Origin: Rhizobium leguminosarum
GTDB lineage: Bacteria; Pseudomonadota; Alphaproteobacteria; Rhizobiales; Rhizobiaceae
Direction: 5' to 3'
Length of the DNA: 64,000 nt
Assembly: GCF_004123835.1 (NCBI RefSeq)
Contig: NZ_MZMU01000003.1
Span: 1,426,001 to 1,490,000, forward strand
Part shown: positions 18,089-27,817 of the stretch, piece after piece
Position numbering within the stretch: the stretch's first letter is position 1
Layout of the letters: each line of letters starts with the position of its first letter
Translations under genes and position numbers: made by a program
Notes under the pieces: model-generated
Database searches by the model: none
What the model was told of the DNA's origin: nothing
Seen by the model: only the letters and a program-made list of their open reading frames with translations

Positions 18089-19879
18089 ATGCATCGCTAT
18101 CGCAGCCACACATGCGCCGCCCTCCGCAAGTCGGATGTCGGCTCGACCGTCCGTATCTCCGGCTGGGTTCACCGCGTTCGCGACCATGGCGGCGTTCTCT
18201 TCATCGACCTTCGCGACCATTACGGCATCACCCAGGTCGTTGCCGATCCCGACAGCCCGGCCTTCCAGATGGCGGAAACCGTGCGCGGTGAGTGGGTCAT
18301 CCGTATCGATGGCCTCGTCAAGGCCCGCACGGAAGACACCGTCAACAAGACCATGGCGACCGGCGAGATCGAGCTCTACGCGCAGGAGATCGAAGTCCTC
18401 TCCGCCGCGAAGGAATTGCCGCTGCCGGTCTTCGGCGAGCCGGACTATCCCGAAGACGTCCGCCTGAAGTATCGTTTCCTCGATCTTCGCCGCGAAACGC
18501 TGCACAAGAACATCGTCAAGCGCACCCAGGTCATCTCGGCCATGCGCCGCGAAATGGGCAATGTCGGCTTTACCGAATATACGACCCCGATCCTGACGGC
18601 CTCCTCGCCGGAGGGCGCGCGCGACTTCCTGGTGCCGAGCCGCATCCATCCCGGCACTTTCTACGCGCTGCCGCAGGCGCCGCAGCAGTACAAGCAACTG
18701 CTGATGGTGGCGGGCTTCGACCGCTATTTCCAGATCGCGCCGTGCTTCCGCGATGAAGACCCGCGCGCCGACCGCCTGCCGGGCGAATTCTACCAGCTCG
18801 ACCTCGAAATGAGCTTCGTCACCCAGGAAGACGTCTGGAACACGATGGGCCCGCTGATGACCTCGATCTTCGAGGAATTCGCCGAAGGCAAGCCGGTCAC
18901 CAAGGAATGGCCGCGCATCCCCTATGATGAGGCGATCCGCAAATATGGCTCCGACAAGCCCGATCTGCGCAACCCGATCGTCATGCAGGCCGTGACCGAG
19001 CATTTTGCCGGCTCCGGCTTCAAGGTTTTCGCCGGCATGATCGCCTCCAACCCGAAGGTCGAGATCTGGGCTATTCCGGCCAAGACCGGCGGTTCCAGAG
19101 CGTTCTGCGATCGCATGAATGCCTGGGCGCAGTCGACCGGGCAGCCCGGCCTCGGCTACATCTTCTGGCGCAAGGAAGGTGACAAGCTCGAGGGCGCCGG
19201 CCCGCTTGCAAAGAACATCGGCGAGGAGCGCACCGACGCGATCCGTACCCAGCTCGGCCTCGATGACGGTGACGCCTGCTTCTTCGTTGCCGGCGATCCG
19301 GCGAAGTTCTACAAGTTTGCCGGTGAAGCCCGCACCAAGGCCGGCGAAGAGCTGAACCTTGTCGATCGCGACCGTTTCGAACTCTGCTGGATCGTCGACT
19401 TCCCGTTCTTCGAATGGAGCGAGGAAGAAAAGAAGGTCGATTTCGCGCACAACCCGTTCTCCATGCCGCAGGGCGGCCTCGACGCGCTTCAGAACCAGGA
19501 TCCGCTGACCATCAAGGCGTTCCAGTATGACGCCGTCTGCAACGGCTTCGAAATTGCCTCGGGCTCGATCCGTAACCAGTCGCCGGAAACCATGGTCGCC
19601 GCCTTCGAGAAGGTCGGCCTTAGCCAGCAGGACGTCGAGGATCGTTTCGGCGGCCTCTACCGTGCTTTCCAGTACGGCGCCCCGCCGCATGGTGGCGCCG
19701 CCTTCGGTATCGACCGTATCGTCATGCTGCTCGTCGGCGCGAAGAACCTGCGCGAAATCTCGCTGTTCCCGATGAACCAGCAGGCCCAGGACCTGCTGAT
19801 GGGCGCGCCGAGCCCGGCAGCGCCGACGCAGCTGCGCGAGCTCTCGATCCGGCCGATCCCGCCGGTCAAGAAAGACTGA
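18089..19879 (+). CDS. aspS: Aspartate-tRNA ligase
   Basis: 596 residues from the ATG at 18089 ([18 protein letters not shown]); the frame is open further upstream but lacks family sequence. The N-terminal OB-fold anticodon domain contains [20 protein letters not shown]. Class II motif 2 is [15 protein letters not shown] and motif 3 is [12 protein letters not shown]. The bacterial GAD insertion domain lies between. The length is that of bacterial-type AspRS, which in organisms without AsnRS is often non-discriminating; this cannot be judged here. A strong terminator follows. Confidence 0.97.
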   Translation: MHRYRSHTCAALRKSDVGSTVRISGWVHRVRDHGGVLFIDLRDHYGITQVVADPDSPAFQMAETVRGEWVIRIDGLVKARTEDTVNKTMATGEIELYAQEIEVLSAAKELPLPVFGEPDYPEDVRLKYRFLDLRRETLHKNIVKRTQVISAMRREMGNVGFTEYTTPILTASSPEGARDFLVPSRIHPGTFYALPQAPQQYKQLLMVAGFDRYFQIAPCFRDEDPRADRLPGEFYQLDLEMSFVTQEDVWNTMGPLMTSIFEEFAEGKPVTKEWPRIPYDEAIRKYGSDKPDLRNPIVMQAVTEHFAGSGFKVFAGMIASNPKVEIWAIPAKTGGSRAFCDRMNAWAQSTGQPGLGYIFWRKEGDKLEGAGPLAKNIGEERTDAIRTQLGLDDGDACFFVAGDPAKFYKFAGEARTKAGEELNLVDRDRFELCWIVDFPFFEWSEEEKKVDFAHNPFSMPQGGLDALQNQDPLTIKAFQYDAVCNGFEIASGSIRNQSPETMVAAFEKVGLSQQDVEDRFGGLYRAFQYGAPPHGGAAFGIDRIVMLLVGAKNLREISLFPMNQQAQDLLMGAPSPAAPTQLRELSIRPIPPVKKD

Positions 19880-19899
19880 GATCATCTGATCCAAAATGC

Positions 19900-19926
19900 A
19901 AAAGCCCGGCAAATCGCCGGGCTTTT
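19900..19926 (+). terminator. Rho-independent terminator after aspS
   Basis: AAAAGCCCGGC, loop AAATC, GCCGGGCTTTT: an 11-bp stem 20 bases after the aspS stop, usable from both strands because the serine hydrolase gene converges on it. Confidence 0.88.
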
Positions 19927-19942
19927 CATTTTGTTCGGTCGC

Positions 19943-21109
19943 TCACAATGACGCGTAGATCGCCTCGCGAAGATCGACCGTGAACTTGCCCCACATGCCT
20001 TCCAGCGTCGTGTTGGTCAGCGCAACGACGGTCAGCCCGTTGACCGGGTCGATGAACCAGCTATGGCCGTAGACGCCGCCCCATTTCAACGTACCCTTGG
20101 GGAAAGGGACGCCTGCCTCGGCCGGATTGGTGATGACTGACCAGCCGAAGCCAAAGCCGGAGCCGGGTTCGTGCTGCTGGCGGTGGCCGTCGGCCTGGTC
20201 CGTCGTCATCATCCCTGCGGTTTCGGTCAAGAGCAGCGGTGCGCCGCCCCTACGGATGGTTTCGAGTATGGCGAGGATATCACCCGCCGTTCCCGCCATG
20301 CCGGCGCCGCCGGAATGATAGGAGGCGGGGTCGAAGATGCGGTTCGGCGCGAAGCGGATGGGACCCATCAGCGACATCACCAGCGCAGTCTCGCCCATCA
20401 GCGCCGGTTCCGGTGAAGCGTTCATATAGGCCGCTGCCAGCCGGCTGCGATCGCGAACCGAAAAGGCGGTATCGGCAAGGCCAAGCGGTTTCGTCACCAG
20501 ATCGGCGACGGCCTCGCCCAGCGGCACGCCGGTTTCCGCCTCGATGACGCCGCCCAGAACATCCATGGCGACGGAATATTGCCAGTCGCTGCCCGGCGCG
20601 AAGCGCAGTGGCGCGCTGGCGATCCGACGCAGGTTCTCGGCCAGCGGCAGTCCCGGTTCGTCGAGGCCGTCGGAAACGCCGGCGCGGGCATAAGAACCGT
20701 CCTCTTCGAAGAAGCTGTAGCTGAGGCCGGACGTATGGGTCAGCAGGTGGCGAATGCGAATGATTGCTTCGCTGCCATCAGGCTTCCTCGGTCGGAAGTC
20801 CGGCAGCCACCTCGTCACCGGGTCGTCGAGCCCGATTCTTCCCTGCTCGACGAGCCGCATCGCGGCGATGGTGACGATCGGCTTGGTGATGGAGGCAAGT
20901 CTGAAAATAGTGTCCTCGCGCATCGGCAGACCGCTTTCGCGGTCGGCAAGGCCGGCGGCGCGGCGATGGACGATCTCTCCGTCACGGGCGATAAGCACCA
21001 CCGTTCCCACAAGCCGTTTGTCGTCGAGAGCACTTGTGATGGCCGCATCGACTGCAGCTGCAAGCGATGAATTCCTGTCGGCGTCTGCCATTTCGAGGGG
21101 AAGACTCAT
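19943..21109 (-). CDS. Beta-lactamase-family serine hydrolase
   Basis: 388 residues from the ATG at 21109, which has AGAAGG 9 bases upstream. The class C beta-lactamase/D-alanyl carboxypeptidase-like fold is shown by the nucleophile motif SITK (TIFRLASITKPIVTIAAMRL), the YSV motif in DWQYSVAMDVLGG, and the C-terminal WGGVYGHSWFIDP in place of the KTG/HTG box. No signal peptide is visible, so it is probably cytoplasmic and more likely an esterase or amidase than an antibiotic resistance enzyme. It is divergent from a TetR-family gene with an inverted repeat between them, suggesting control by that regulator. Confidence 0.87.
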   Translation of the reverse strand: MSLPLEMADADRNSSLAAAVDAAITSALDDKRLVGTVVLIARDGEIVHRRAAGLADRESGLPMREDTIFRLASITKPIVTIAAMRLVEQGRIGLDDPVTRWLPDFRPRKPDGSEAIIRIRHLLTHTSGLSYSFFEEDGSYARAGVSDGLDEPGLPLAENLRRIASAPLRFAPGSDWQYSVAMDVLGGVIEAETGVPLGEAVADLVTKPLGLADTAFSVRDRSRLAAAYMNASPEPALMGETALVMSLMGPIRFAPNRIFDPASYHSGGAGMAGTAGDILAILETIRRGGAPLLLTETAGMMTTDQADGHRQQHEPGSGFGFGWSVITNPAEAGVPFPKGTLKWGGVYGHSWFIDPVNGLTVVALTNTTLEGMWGKFTVDLREAIYASL

Positions 21110-21128
21110 CAGATTAAACCTTCTATAA

Positions 21129-21188
21129 TCACAATGACCGTTCCTGAATATAGAAAGCCGCTTCGAATTTATAGAGTGATCATTGTGA
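21129..21188. promoter_or_regulatory. Candidate TetR operator pair in the divergent promoter region
   Basis: TCACAATGA (21129-21137) and its exact reverse complement TCATTGTGA (21180-21188) lie between the divergent hydrolase and regulator genes, with centres 51 bases apart, close to five helical turns. The arrangement would suit a repressor binding both promoters. Confidence 0.4.
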
Positions 21189-21202
21189 AAAATACTACGG
21201 AC

Positions 21203-21817
21203 ATGAAAAATTCTACCTCCCGCCGACGCGGCCGACCGCCGGCTTTCGACCGCGAGACCGTGCTGTCGGCGGCGCGCGAGACCTTCTGGGCGCATGGATA
21301 TGAGGGCGCCTCGATCGCCGATCTCACCGCCGCCATGGGCATCACACCGCAAAGCCTCTATGCCGCCTTCAACTCGAAGGCCGATCTTTATCGCGCGGCG
21401 CTGGAGCAATATCGCGGGCTGGGCGCCGATACGTTTTCCGCGCTCAGCGAGCCGATCGACACCGTCTCCGCATTCGAGCGCATATTGCGGGGCTCGGCCG
21501 CGATTTTCTCGGCTCCGGAGCATCCGAAAGGCTGCATGATCTCGACGGCTGTGCTGAACTGCGCCAGCGAGAACGCCGTGATCGCCGACCATGTTGCGGC
21601 GCTGCGTCGTCGGTCGCTGGATGCTTTCGCGGCAAGGATCGAGCGTGGCATCCGCGAGGGCGACATCAAGACCGGGACGAATGCTCGCGCGCTGGCGCGG
21701 TTTCTTGGCGCCATCATCCAGGGAATGTCGGTGCAGGCGAGGGACGGTGCATCGCTAGAGGAATTGCTTGACCTCGCAGCCCTCGCCATCGCCGAGGTCG
21801 GCCGCCACCGCGCCTGA
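21203..21817 (+). CDS. TetR/AcrR family transcriptional regulator
   Basis: 204 residues from the ATG at 21203; longer starts at 21134 and 21185 have no better support. The N-terminal helix-turn-helix domain is typical: GRPPAFDRETVLSAARETFW, then GYEGASIADLTAAMGITPQSLYAAF. The C-terminal part (residues ~75-200) would bind a ligand that cannot be predicted. It is divergent from the serine hydrolase gene with 93 bases between the starts, so autoregulation and regulation of that gene are likely by analogy with the family. Confidence 0.9.
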   Translation: MKNSTSRRRGRPPAFDRETVLSAARETFWAHGYEGASIADLTAAMGITPQSLYAAFNSKADLYRAALEQYRGLGADTFSALSEPIDTVSAFERILRGSAAIFSAPEHPKGCMISTAVLNCASENAVIADHVAALRRRSLDAFAARIERGIREGDIKTGTNARALARFLGAIIQGMSVQARDGASLEELLDLAALAIAEVGRHRA

Positions 21818-21826
21818 AAACGAAAA

Positions 21827-21853
21827 GGCCCGGCAGTTCACGACTGCCGGGCC
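21827..21853. terminator. Bidirectional terminator
   Basis: GGCCCGGCAGT, loop TCACG, ACTGCCGGGCC: an 11-bp stem between the convergent TetR gene and the secreted-protein gene. Confidence 0.8.
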
Positions 21854-21875
21854 CCTTATCGCAAGATCAAAGCGA

Positions 21876-23063
21876 TCAGTCGTTGGCGGTAACCTTGACG
21901 CCAAGCACTTGCGGCAGCGTGTTTGGAGCGCCCATGGCGGCGCCCACGATCGTCGGGAACGGCACCGGCTTTTCGGGAGCGGCCTTGACGGTCAGGCTCT
22001 TCGGATCGTCGAGGAAGGTGTTGACGGCAGCCGAAACGGCGTTCTGCAGTTCCGGAATATTGAGCTGCGCCAGCATGATCGGGGTCATCGCCTTCAGCGA
22101 ATCCGCCATCTGCTTGCCGGAAATGTTCTGCTGTGCGCCGGCATAATCGAGCGCGCGCTTGGTGATCGAGGCATCTTCGAAACGCACCTGCGCGGCCTCA
22201 AAGGACAGCTGCTGCATCAGGCCGAGCATGGCAAGACCGAGCGCCTGCTGCGATTCTTCCTTGTTCGGGTTGGCTTCGGATTGCTTCATCGCATCCTGCA
22301 GCGACTTCACGAAGGCCATCGTGTAGCCCGAGATCTTGAAGCCGAGGTTCAGCTTGCCGATGTTGGTGAAGTCGAAGGCGAATTCCGAAATGTCGATCGT
22401 GCCGGGGGCGAGTTCCCAGGCGCCCTTCATGGTGATGTCGCCCTGGACGTGCTGCAGGGCCAGCTTCTCGATCGCGTCCTTGCTCTGCGGATCCTCGGCT
22501 TTGCTGAGGTCGGCCTTCATGCTTTTGAAGGCGCCGTCGAAATCGAAGCCGGATTCGTCTTCGCGCAGCGTCAGGTTGACGTCGCTTTCGAGCACCGAGA
22601 ACAATTCCGCCCCATCCTTGACCACCTTCAGTGGTCCGGTATGGGCAGTTTCGTAGAGCATCATGGTATCGAGCGTATCGCCGCCCGGCGTTGCCGGGAT
22701 CGAGATGCCGCCGAGCGTCAGCTCCTGCGCGGTGACCGTGACGCCGTCTTTCGTGGTGTTTATATCGGGGAAGGCAGCCTCTTCGATGTAATAGCCGCCG
22801 TCCTCGTCTTCTTCGACGCCGGAAAGGGTGACTTCGCCAACGGCCAGGCTTTCGCCGCCGGCCGATTTGACGCTGACATTCTTCAGCGTCGCGGTCGTGC
22901 CGTCGATATCGACGCTGTCAGCCGAAATCGTTCCGCCCTGTGCGGCATAGGCGGCATTGAGCTTCTTCAGCAGATCGGCGCCGTCGAGAGCGAAAGCCGA
23001 GCCCGCAAGCGAGAAAAAGGCTGCGCTCGACAGCATCAGCCGCGTTGTCCGGTAAAAGTTCAT
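21876..23063 (-). CDS. Secreted protein of unknown function
   Basis: 395 residues with a Sec signal peptide (RLMLSSAAFFSLAGSAFALDG, cleavage after SAFA). I do not recognise a named function. The mature part is rich in short beta strands with lipid-carrier-like alternation (TATLKNVSVKSAGGESLAVG, VTVTAQELTLGGISIP) and a helical, Met- and Gln-containing C-terminal third. It is acidic and without cysteine pairs or membrane helices after the signal, so it is probably periplasmic. The start is supported by GAGGAAT upstream. Its neighbours are a TetR gene and parC, which say nothing about its job. Confidence 0.75.
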   Translation of the reverse strand: MNFYRTTRLMLSSAAFFSLAGSAFALDGADLLKKLNAAYAAQGGTISADSVDIDGTTATLKNVSVKSAGGESLAVGEVTLSGVEEDEDGGYYIEEAAFPDINTTKDGVTVTAQELTLGGISIPATPGGDTLDTMMLYETAHTGPLKVVKDGAELFSVLESDVNLTLREDESGFDFDGAFKSMKADLSKAEDPQSKDAIEKLALQHVQGDITMKGAWELAPGTIDISEFAFDFTNIGKLNLGFKISGYTMAFVKSLQDAMKQSEANPNKEESQQALGLAMLGLMQQLSFEAAQVRFEDASITKRALDYAGAQQNISGKQMADSLKAMTPIMLAQLNIPELQNAVSAAVNTFLDDPKSLTVKAAPEKPVPFPTIVGAAMGAPNTLPQVLGVKVTAND

Positions 23064-23298
23064 GGGGTGATTCCTCTGGTGGCGTGGTGGCGGTTGGAAA
23101 TCTGCAGTGACGCTACTACGGATTGGGCCTGCTTTATATTTGCCGACCTCTAAATTTTTGTTGAGAGGAACGGCAAACGAAGTCCAAATTGGGGCGGAGC
23201 GTTTGTCTCATCCTTTGATGTCGGTCCCAAGACTTCATCCACAGCTGCAATGGCCCCGATTCCTTGCCCGCCGGCCTCTTCTGAGCTAGTCAGAACCT

Positions 23299-25554
23299 AT
23301 GGGACAAGAGATTTTGCCGCCTTCAGGCGGAGACGACGATCACATCCAGCCGGTCGACCTCAAGGCGGCGCTCGAGCAGCGCTATCTCGCCTATGCGCTG
23401 TCGACCATCATGCACCGCGCTTTGCCTGACGTGCGCGACGGGCTGAAGCCTGTCCATCGCCGCATCGTCTATGCGATGAACGAGATGGGGCTGAGGCCGA
23501 ATACAGCCTTCAGGAAATGCGCCAAGATCGTCGGCGAAGTGATGGGTAACTACCATCCGCACGGCGACCAGTCGATCTACGATGCGCTTGCTCGTCTCGC
23601 CCAGGATTTCTCGCAGCGCTACACGCTGGTCAACGGCCAGGGCAATTTCGGCAATATCGACGGCGATAGCCCCGCCGCCATGCGTTACACCGAATCGAAG
23701 ATGACGGCGGTCTCGGAACTGCTGCTCGAAGGCATCGATCAGGATGCCGTCGATTTCCGTGATACTTACGACGAATCGAATACCGAGCCGGTCGTCCTTC
23801 CGGGCGCCTTCCCGAACCTGCTCGCCAACGGCTCCTCCGGCATCGCCGTCGGCATGGCAACCTCGATCCCGTCGCACAATGCCCACGAGCTATGCGACGC
23901 CGCCCTGCATCTGATCAAACATCCCGATGCGACCGTCGAAAAGCTGGTCGAATTCATTCCCGGCCCGGATTTCCCCACCGGCGGCATCATCATCGACAAC
24001 CGCGACAGCATCATCGAGAGCTACCGCACCGGGCGCGGCGGTTTCCGCGTGCGGGCGAAATGGCAGACGGAAGATCTCGGCCGCGGCGGTTACCAGATCG
24101 TCATCACCGAAATTCCCTTCCAGGTGCAGAAATCGCGGCTGATCGAGAAGATCGCCGAACTGCTGATCGCCCGCAAGCTGCCGCTGCTGGAAGATATCCG
24201 CGACGAATCGGCCGAAGACATTCGTGTCGTGCTCGTGCCGAAGACCCGCAGCGTCGATCCGACGATCCTGATGGAATCGATGTTCAAGCTGACGGAGCTG
24301 GAAAGCCGCTTCCCGCTCAACATGAACGTGCTCTCCATGGGCCGCATCCCGCGGGTCATGGCGCTGAACGAGGTGTTGAAGGAGTGGCTGGACCACCGCC
24401 GCGAAGTTCTGCAGCGCCGCTCGCGCTTCCGCCTGGCGGCGATCGACAGACGCCTCGAAATCCTCAGCGGCCTGCTGGTCGCCTACCTCAACATCGATGA
24501 GGTCATCCGCATCATCCGCGAGGAGGACGAGCCGAAGCCTGTGATGATGGCGCGCTGGGATCTCACCGACAATCAGGTCGAAGCGATCCTCAATATGCGG
24601 TTGCGCGCCTTGCGCAAGCTGGAAGAGTTCGAGATCCGTAAGGAATTCGACGAACTCACCAAGGAGAAGGGCGAGATCGAGGCACTGCTTTCCTCCGACG
24701 ACAAGCAGTGGCAGACGGTCGCCTGGGAAATCGGCGAAGTGAAGAAGAAATTCGCCAAGGCGACCGAAGTCGGCCGCCGCCGCACCCAGTTTGCCGACGC
24801 GCCCGAGACCGACGAGGAAGCAATCCAGCAGGCAATGATCGAGAAGGAACCGATCACCGTCGTCATTTCCGAAAAGGGCTGGATCCGCGCATTGAAGGGC
24901 CATATCGCCGATACGGCGACGCTGACCTTCAAGGAAGGCGACGGCTTGAAGATCGCCTTCCCGGCGCAGACGACGGACAAGATCCTGATCGTTACGACAG
25001 GCGGCAAGGCCTTCACGCTCGGCGGCGACAAACTACCGGGCGGTCGCGGTCACGGCGAGCCGCTTCGCATCATCGTCGATATGGATAACGACCAGGCGGT
25101 GCTGACCGCTTTCGTCCATGATCCCTCGCGCAAGCAACTGATCGTCTCGACCGCCGGCAACGGCTTCGTCGTTCCGGAGGCCGAGCTGGTCGCCAATACG
25201 CGCAAGGGCAAGCAGATCATGAATGTCGGGCTGCCCGAGGAAACGCAGCTGCTCGTGCCCGTCAGCGGCGACCATGTCGCCGTCGTCGGCGAAAACCGCA
25301 AGCTGCTGGTCTTCCCGCTGGCGCAGGTGCCGGAAATGTCGCGCGGCAAGGGCGTGCGTCTGCAGCGCTACAAGGATGGCGGCATTTCCGACGTCCGCTG
25401 CTTCGCGATATCAGACGGCCTTGTCTGGGAGGACAGCGCCGGCCGCACGTTCACGAAGAACAAGGACGAGCTTGCCGAATGGCTGGCCGACCGCGCCACC
25501 GCCGGCCGCACCGTGCCCAAGGGCTTCCCGCGCAGCGGCAAATTCGCCGGCTGA
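23299..25554 (+). CDS. parC: DNA topoisomerase IV subunit A
   Basis: 751 residues. ParC cuts and rejoins DNA to decatenate chromosomes, with ParE. The quinolone-resistance region [13 protein letters not shown]...[20 protein letters not shown] and the catalytic tyrosine in [10 protein letters not shown] (Tyr130) are clear. The GyrA-type [18 protein letters not shown] block is also present. The C-terminal part has beta-pinwheel blades ([25 protein letters not shown]) but no GyrA-box of the QRRGGKG form, which favours ParC over GyrA. Length fits alphaproteobacterial ParC. Confidence 0.94.
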   Translation: MGQEILPPSGGDDDHIQPVDLKAALEQRYLAYALSTIMHRALPDVRDGLKPVHRRIVYAMNEMGLRPNTAFRKCAKIVGEVMGNYHPHGDQSIYDALARLAQDFSQRYTLVNGQGNFGNIDGDSPAAMRYTESKMTAVSELLLEGIDQDAVDFRDTYDESNTEPVVLPGAFPNLLANGSSGIAVGMATSIPSHNAHELCDAALHLIKHPDATVEKLVEFIPGPDFPTGGIIIDNRDSIIESYRTGRGGFRVRAKWQTEDLGRGGYQIVITEIPFQVQKSRLIEKIAELLIARKLPLLEDIRDESAEDIRVVLVPKTRSVDPTILMESMFKLTELESRFPLNMNVLSMGRIPRVMALNEVLKEWLDHRREVLQRRSRFRLAAIDRRLEILSGLLVAYLNIDEVIRIIREEDEPKPVMMARWDLTDNQVEAILNMRLRALRKLEEFEIRKEFDELTKEKGEIEALLSSDDKQWQTVAWEIGEVKKKFAKATEVGRRRTQFADAPETDEEAIQQAMIEKEPITVVISEKGWIRALKGHIADTATLTFKEGDGLKIAFPAQTTDKILIVTTGGKAFTLGGDKLPGGRGHGEPLRIIVDMDNDQAVLTAFVHDPSRKQLIVSTAGNGFVVPEAELVANTRKGKQIMNVGLPEETQLLVPVSGDHVAVVGENRKLLVFPLAQVPEMSRGKGVRLQRYKDGGISDVRCFAISDGLVWEDSAGRTFTKNKDELAEWLADRATAGRTVPKGFPRSGKFAG

Positions 25555-25560
25555 GGTGTG

Positions 25561-25666
25561 ACAACGCTGTGCGTCTTTTCAGACGCGCAATGCACGTTGT
25601 AAAACTTGGAGTTGCTGCATCGTTTCATCCATAAATCGATTTCGATATAAGGATAAAATGATGCAG
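25561..25666 (-). repeat. RIME-like palindromic repeat, copy C
   Basis: Minus orientation, directly after parC. It has a GCGTCTTTTCAGACGC hairpin and an imperfect ATAAATCGATTTCGATATAA palindrome. Within it, minus strand 25632-25579 reads the 17-residue open frame MDETMQQLQVLQRALRV, nearly the same as the one in copy D. Confidence 0.78.
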
Positions 25667-25816
25667 TAAATTCCGCTGCCGCGTCTTGGCGGAGGCGACA
25701 ACTCCTCTATCTCAAAGATGTTAGCAAAAATATGAGCAGGCCGACCCCGGAGGCGGACGGAATGGCCGCAGGCCGTGCACGGGAGGAGTGTGCGCGCCAC
25801 TACCGGAGGAAAATCG

Positions 25817-26275
25817 ATGCCCGCGAGCACCATAAAATTGCATGTCAGCCACACCTACAAAGTGCCGCCTGCTGTCGTCTACGACGCTTGGCTCAACCCT
25901 GAAATCGCGCGCCGCTTTCTGTTTGCGACGGATGACGGTCATGTCATCCGCGCCGATATCGATCCGCGTGTCGGCGGCCGTTTCTTCGTCGTCGACCGCC
26001 GCCCGACCGGCGACGCCTTTCACCAAGGCGTCTTCCTGGAATTGAAGCGCCCGCAGCGCATGGTCTTCAGCTTCTCCGTCGAGGAGCACGATCACAATTG
26101 CGACCGCGTCGAGATCAACATCGAGCCTCTCGGCGGCGGCAGCCGTTTGACGCTGACCCATGAAATGTGCGCCGAATGGGCCGAACACGAGGAAAAGACC
26201 CGGCAAGGCTGGGCGCATGTGGTCGAAGGTCTTGGCAGGGAACTGGAGCAGGAGCAGTTCAAGGCGACGGGTTAA
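25817..26275 (+). CDS. SRPBCC (AHSA1-like) domain protein
   Basis: 152 residues from the ATG at 25817, with GGAGGA 6 bases upstream. The START-like SRPBCC fold is shown by VSHTYKVPPAVVYDAWLNPE, DPRVGGRFFVVDRR, LELKRPQRMVFSFSV and the closing helix RQGWAHVVEGLGRELE. These are hydrophobic-cavity proteins related to the activator of Hsp90 ATPase; in bacteria many sit with ArsR regulators and have no known ligand. No ArsR partner is adjacent here. Its 3' end overlaps that of the convergent doc gene by 17 bases. Confidence 0.85.
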   Translation: MPASTIKLHVSHTYKVPPAVVYDAWLNPEIARRFLFATDDGHVIRADIDPRVGGRFFVVDRRPTGDAFHQGVFLELKRPQRMVFSFSVEEHDHNCDRVEINIEPLGGGSRLTLTHEMCAEWAEHEEKTRQGWAHVVEGLGRELEQEQFKATG

Positions 26276-26654
26276 GCGGTATGCTGAAATCTTGCAGGAA
26301 GCGGGTCGCACCTTCTTCGTCGATCTCGCCGGCGGCTACGGCAAGAACGAAAGCGTAGAGATTGGCATCGGTCGTTTCGATCTCGTAGCCGTTTTCCAGA
26401 AGGAACACGCCGGCGGTTACGATCGCGATGCGCTTGTTGCCGTCAACGAATGCGTGGTTGCGGGCAAGGCCGAAAAGATATGCGGCGGCGAGTTCGATGA
26501 CGTCGTCGCAGCCGTAATTTGCCTTGTGCATCGGCCGGCCGAGAGCAGATTCCAGCGCGCCTTCGTCACGCAGTCCCGGGAGACCGCCGAAGCGCTCGAT
26601 CTGCATTTTCTGCAGGCTCTCGACCAACGGTCTCGTCAGGAATTTGAAAGCCAT
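26259..26654 (-). CDS. doc: Doc-type Fic-domain toxin
   Basis: 131 residues. The Fic/Doc core motif HAFVDGNKR is present (HxFxDGNK), as in phage P1 Doc, with the inhibitory-site-free short architecture of the death-on-curing group. Doc phosphorylates elongation factor Tu and arrests translation; this activity is inferred from the motif variant DGNK rather than the AMP-transferring GNGR. It starts one base inside the stop of an AbrB-type antitoxin gene (TAATG), so the two form a toxin-antitoxin operon. The N-terminal FLTRPLVESLQ and GLRDEGALESALGRP are also family-typical. Confidence 0.92.
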   Translation of the reverse strand: MAFKFLTRPLVESLQKMQIERFGGLPGLRDEGALESALGRPMHKANYGCDDVIELAAAYLFGLARNHAFVDGNKRIAIVTAGVFLLENGYEIETTDANLYAFVLAVAAGEIDEEGATRFLQDFSIPLNPSP

Positions 26655-26875
26655 TATTCGGCCAGCTTTTTCAAGGCGACCTTATACTTGTCCATGAAAT
26701 ATCGTGCCGCCTCGAGCTGACGAGACAAATCCTCATCGGCTGGCTTCAAAGTGATGCCGCCGTTTTCCAACTGCAATTCCAGTGAATCGCCGGTCTTCAA
26801 TCCAAGACGGTCGAGGGTTTCCTTGGGGATGATAATACCCTCGGAATTGCCGATCTTGCGAATTGTGACGTTCAT
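26654..26875 (-). CDS. AbrB/MazE-fold antitoxin of the Doc toxin
   Basis: 73 residues. MNVTIRKIGNSEGIIIPKET is the SpoVT/AbrB swapped-hairpin DNA-binding domain, and the tail (SRQLEAARYFMDKYKVALKK) is the likely toxin-binding helix. It overlaps the doc gene by one base and would repress the operon. The classic Doc partner is Phd; here an AbrB fold takes its place, a pairing also seen in other genomes. Confidence 0.88.
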   Translation of the reverse strand: MNVTIRKIGNSEGIIIPKETLDRLGLKTGDSLELQLENGGITLKPADEDLSRQLEAARYFMDKYKVALKKLAE

Positions 26876-26934
26876 CGCTTCATCCTCTGTGTGGTAACGG
26901 CGTTATAACACGGTGGCGAAACGGCGACAATGTC

Positions 26935-27816
26935 CTAGCCTGCCATTTGAACGATGCTTTTCCTTCGCGCCATCCAGACCGAATGCGCTGCGATCGCCGC
27001 CACCAGGATGCCACCGCCGACCAGTGTCATCCTCGCCGGCGTTTCGGCAAAGATCAGCCAGACCCAGATCGGTGCAAGTACGGTTTCGAGCAGATAAAAC
27101 ATGCCGACTTCAGGCGCGGAAAGGTAACGCGGTCCGGTTGCCAAGCACCAGAAGGCAAGCGGCATCATCACCGCGCCGTTGAAGAGGATCCAGGCGGGAT
27201 GCTCGATCGAAAAACCACCTGCCGGCATGACCGAGATCAGGCCGACCGCCGCCGGCAGCGCCGTCGAAAGCAGCGAGACGAAGCCCATCTCCCGGCGGGA
27301 GGCGCGGCTGATGGTGATGGCGGCGGCAATGATGAAGGCGGTCAGCAGCGCCATGATATCGCCGAAGAGATGGCCGCCCGAAAGCCCGTCCCGCACGATC
27401 AGGCCGACGCCGAAGATCATCGCTCCCATGGCGATCAGCGTTGCTAGCGCCGGCCGCTCCTTGAGGAAAATCCAGGAAAGAAGCGCGGCGAACATCGGAT
27501 TGAAGGCGACGATGAAAACGACATTGGCCGTCGAGGTGTTGAAAACGGCGAGAAGGAAGATCACCGTCGTCAGCCCGTAAAGCAGGCCGGTGACGAGGCC
27601 CGGCCAGCCCGGCACGAGCACTGGCCATCGCCCCTTGGCAATCCTGAGCACGGTGGCGACCAGAAGCGTCACGATAAGGGTCGCGATGCTTCTCGCGGCC
27701 AGGATCGACCACAGCTCGCCGTCTGCAAGCCTTATCAGCGGGATATCCACGGAAAGCGCCAGTCCGCCGATCGCCGTCAGCAGCAGGCCCTTCCGATGGT
27801 CGGAAAGAGCAGTCAT
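26935..27816 (-). CDS. DMT-superfamily (EamA) exporter
   Basis: 293 residues with about ten hydrophobic helices in two EamA repeats (first from LLLTAIGGLALSVDIPLIRL, second from LFGDIMALLTAFIIAAAITI). The PxxxALLSWIFLKERP and PEVGMFYLLETVLAPIWVWL sequences are typical helix ends of the drug/metabolite transporter family. The substrate cannot be predicted. It starts one base after the stop of bpt, so the two are co-transcribed. Confidence 0.87.
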   Translation of the reverse strand: MTALSDHRKGLLLTAIGGLALSVDIPLIRLADGELWSILAARSIATLIVTLLVATVLRIAKGRWPVLVPGWPGLVTGLLYGLTTVIFLLAVFNTSTANVVFIVAFNPMFAALLSWIFLKERPALATLIAMGAMIFGVGLIVRDGLSGGHLFGDIMALLTAFIIAAAITISRASRREMGFVSLLSTALPAAVGLISVMPAGGFSIEHPAWILFNGAVMMPLAFWCLATGPRYLSAPEVGMFYLLETVLAPIWVWLIFAETPARMTLVGGGILVAAIAAHSVWMARRKSIVQMAG

Positions 27817-27817
27817 T

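Noticed and set aside
18062-19912. A 616-codon minus-strand open frame opposite aspS
   Set aside because: Shadow of the aspartyl-tRNA synthetase gene; no recognisable domain and no ribosome-binding site.
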